Shown here piece by piece: positions 6,327 through 6,599 of a stretch of DNA of 6,599 nt; position 1 is the stretch's first letter, and each line of letters opens with the position of its first letter. The notes beneath the pieces are model-generated. The model saw only the letters and a list, made by a program, of their open reading frames with translations, had not been told where the DNA came from and did not search any database. Both the position numbers and the translations under genes were made by a program. The DNA comes from a bacterium (GTDB lineage Bacteria > Desulfobacterota > UBA8473). The stretch spans positions 1 to 6,599 of the forward strand of contig WOUX01000305.1 of the NCBI GenBank assembly GCA_009773075.1, given 5' to 3'.

Positions 6327-6599
6327 TTACTGCGCCACCCAATAATCTGCCAACACTTCAGCCTGTTTAAGCACTGTATCAACGGCCTTTTGTTGTTTGT
6401 CCGGCGGGTATCCGTATTTATTCAAAGTACGTCTCACGATGACCATAAGTTTTGCTCTGGCGCTTTCCTTCATCGTCCAGTCAATAGTTGCGTTCTTGCG
6501 GACTTTATCGGCGATTTCGCGGGCTATGCTTTTCAGTGTTTCATCGCCTAAAAGCTTTACGGCGCTGTCATTGATTTCCAATGCGGTATAGAATGCAAA
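6327..6599 (-). CDS. hsdR: Type I restriction endonuclease subunit R, C-terminal end (partial)
   Basis: This is the 3' end of a larger gene; the frame stays open to the right edge, so the true start is outside the window. The visible 90 residues begin [20 protein letters not shown] and include the stretch [12 protein letters not shown] and the [13 protein letters not shown] segment. I recognise these as the conserved C-terminal helical domain (DUF3387 type) of HsdR proteins. In the family, HsdR supplies the nuclease and the SF2 translocase of the cytoplasmic R2M2S complex. Those catalytic domains would lie upstream and cannot be seen here, so whether the enzyme is intact is unknown. An in-frame TTG at 6581 could be mistaken for a start, but the homology continues upstream of it. 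The stop codon lies 5 nt before the rsmI ATG. Confidence 0.88.
   Translation of the reverse strand, partial: FAFYTALEINDSAVKLLGDETLKSIAREIADKVRKNATIDWTMKESARAKLMVIVRRTLNKYGYPPDKQQKAVDTVLKQAEVLADYWVAQ

Noticed and set aside
5452..6342. RsmI start at TTG 6342
   Set aside because: It would overlap hsdR by 16 nt and add 7 residues that do not fit the family; ATG 6321 matches the usual N-terminus.

Overview
All supportable genes lie on the minus strand, so the window reads right to left as one compact block. The organism looks like a free-living, probably Gram-negative, anaerobic bacterium with type IV pili. A Desulfobacterota or Nitrospirota relative is my best guess, from the style of the PilT proteins, the clostridial/Thermotoga-type M18 aminopeptidase and the Cys-rich DUF6485-like protein. 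That taxonomic guess is weak and rests on recall, not on a search.

Layout in transcription order. The right edge holds the C-terminal end of a type I restriction subunit (hsdR, 6327-6599). rsmI (5452-6321) follows 5 nt later; it encodes the 16S rRNA C1402 2'-O-methyltransferase. After a 127-nt gap come two pilus-retraction ATPase genes, pilT (4323-5324) and a PilT/PilU-like paralogue (3011-4192). Next is a small gene fusing a zinc ribbon to a degenerate receiver domain (2390-2995). An M18 aminopeptidase (990-2371) follows, broken by a perfect 17-bp tandem duplication. Then come a Cys-rich 67-residue protein (782-985), an MNT-type nucleotidyltransferase antitoxin (423-740), and the stump of its HEPN partner (280-426, ATGA overlap). 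About 200 nt of non-coding remnant (81-279) ends in a good promoter for a ribbon-helix-helix protein (1-80) that runs off the left edge.

How the parts fit together. The core (rsmI, pilT, pilT2, zinc ribbon/pseudo-receiver) looks like a housekeeping and surface-motility segment. It is flanked by restriction-modification on one side and by toxin-antitoxin material on the other. The two ATPases would power pilus retraction at the inner-membrane base, and the zinc-ribbon/pseudo-receiver protein is a plausible but unproven local regulator.

The most notable observations are four. PilT lacks about 27 residues spanning the conserved AIRNLIRE motif. The M18 gene carries an exactly reversible 17-bp duplication. 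The receiver-like protein in the pil block has Asn where the phosphorylated Asp should be. The HEPN toxin is truncated while its MNT antitoxin is intact. No CRISPR array, tRNA, rRNA or insertion sequence was seen.
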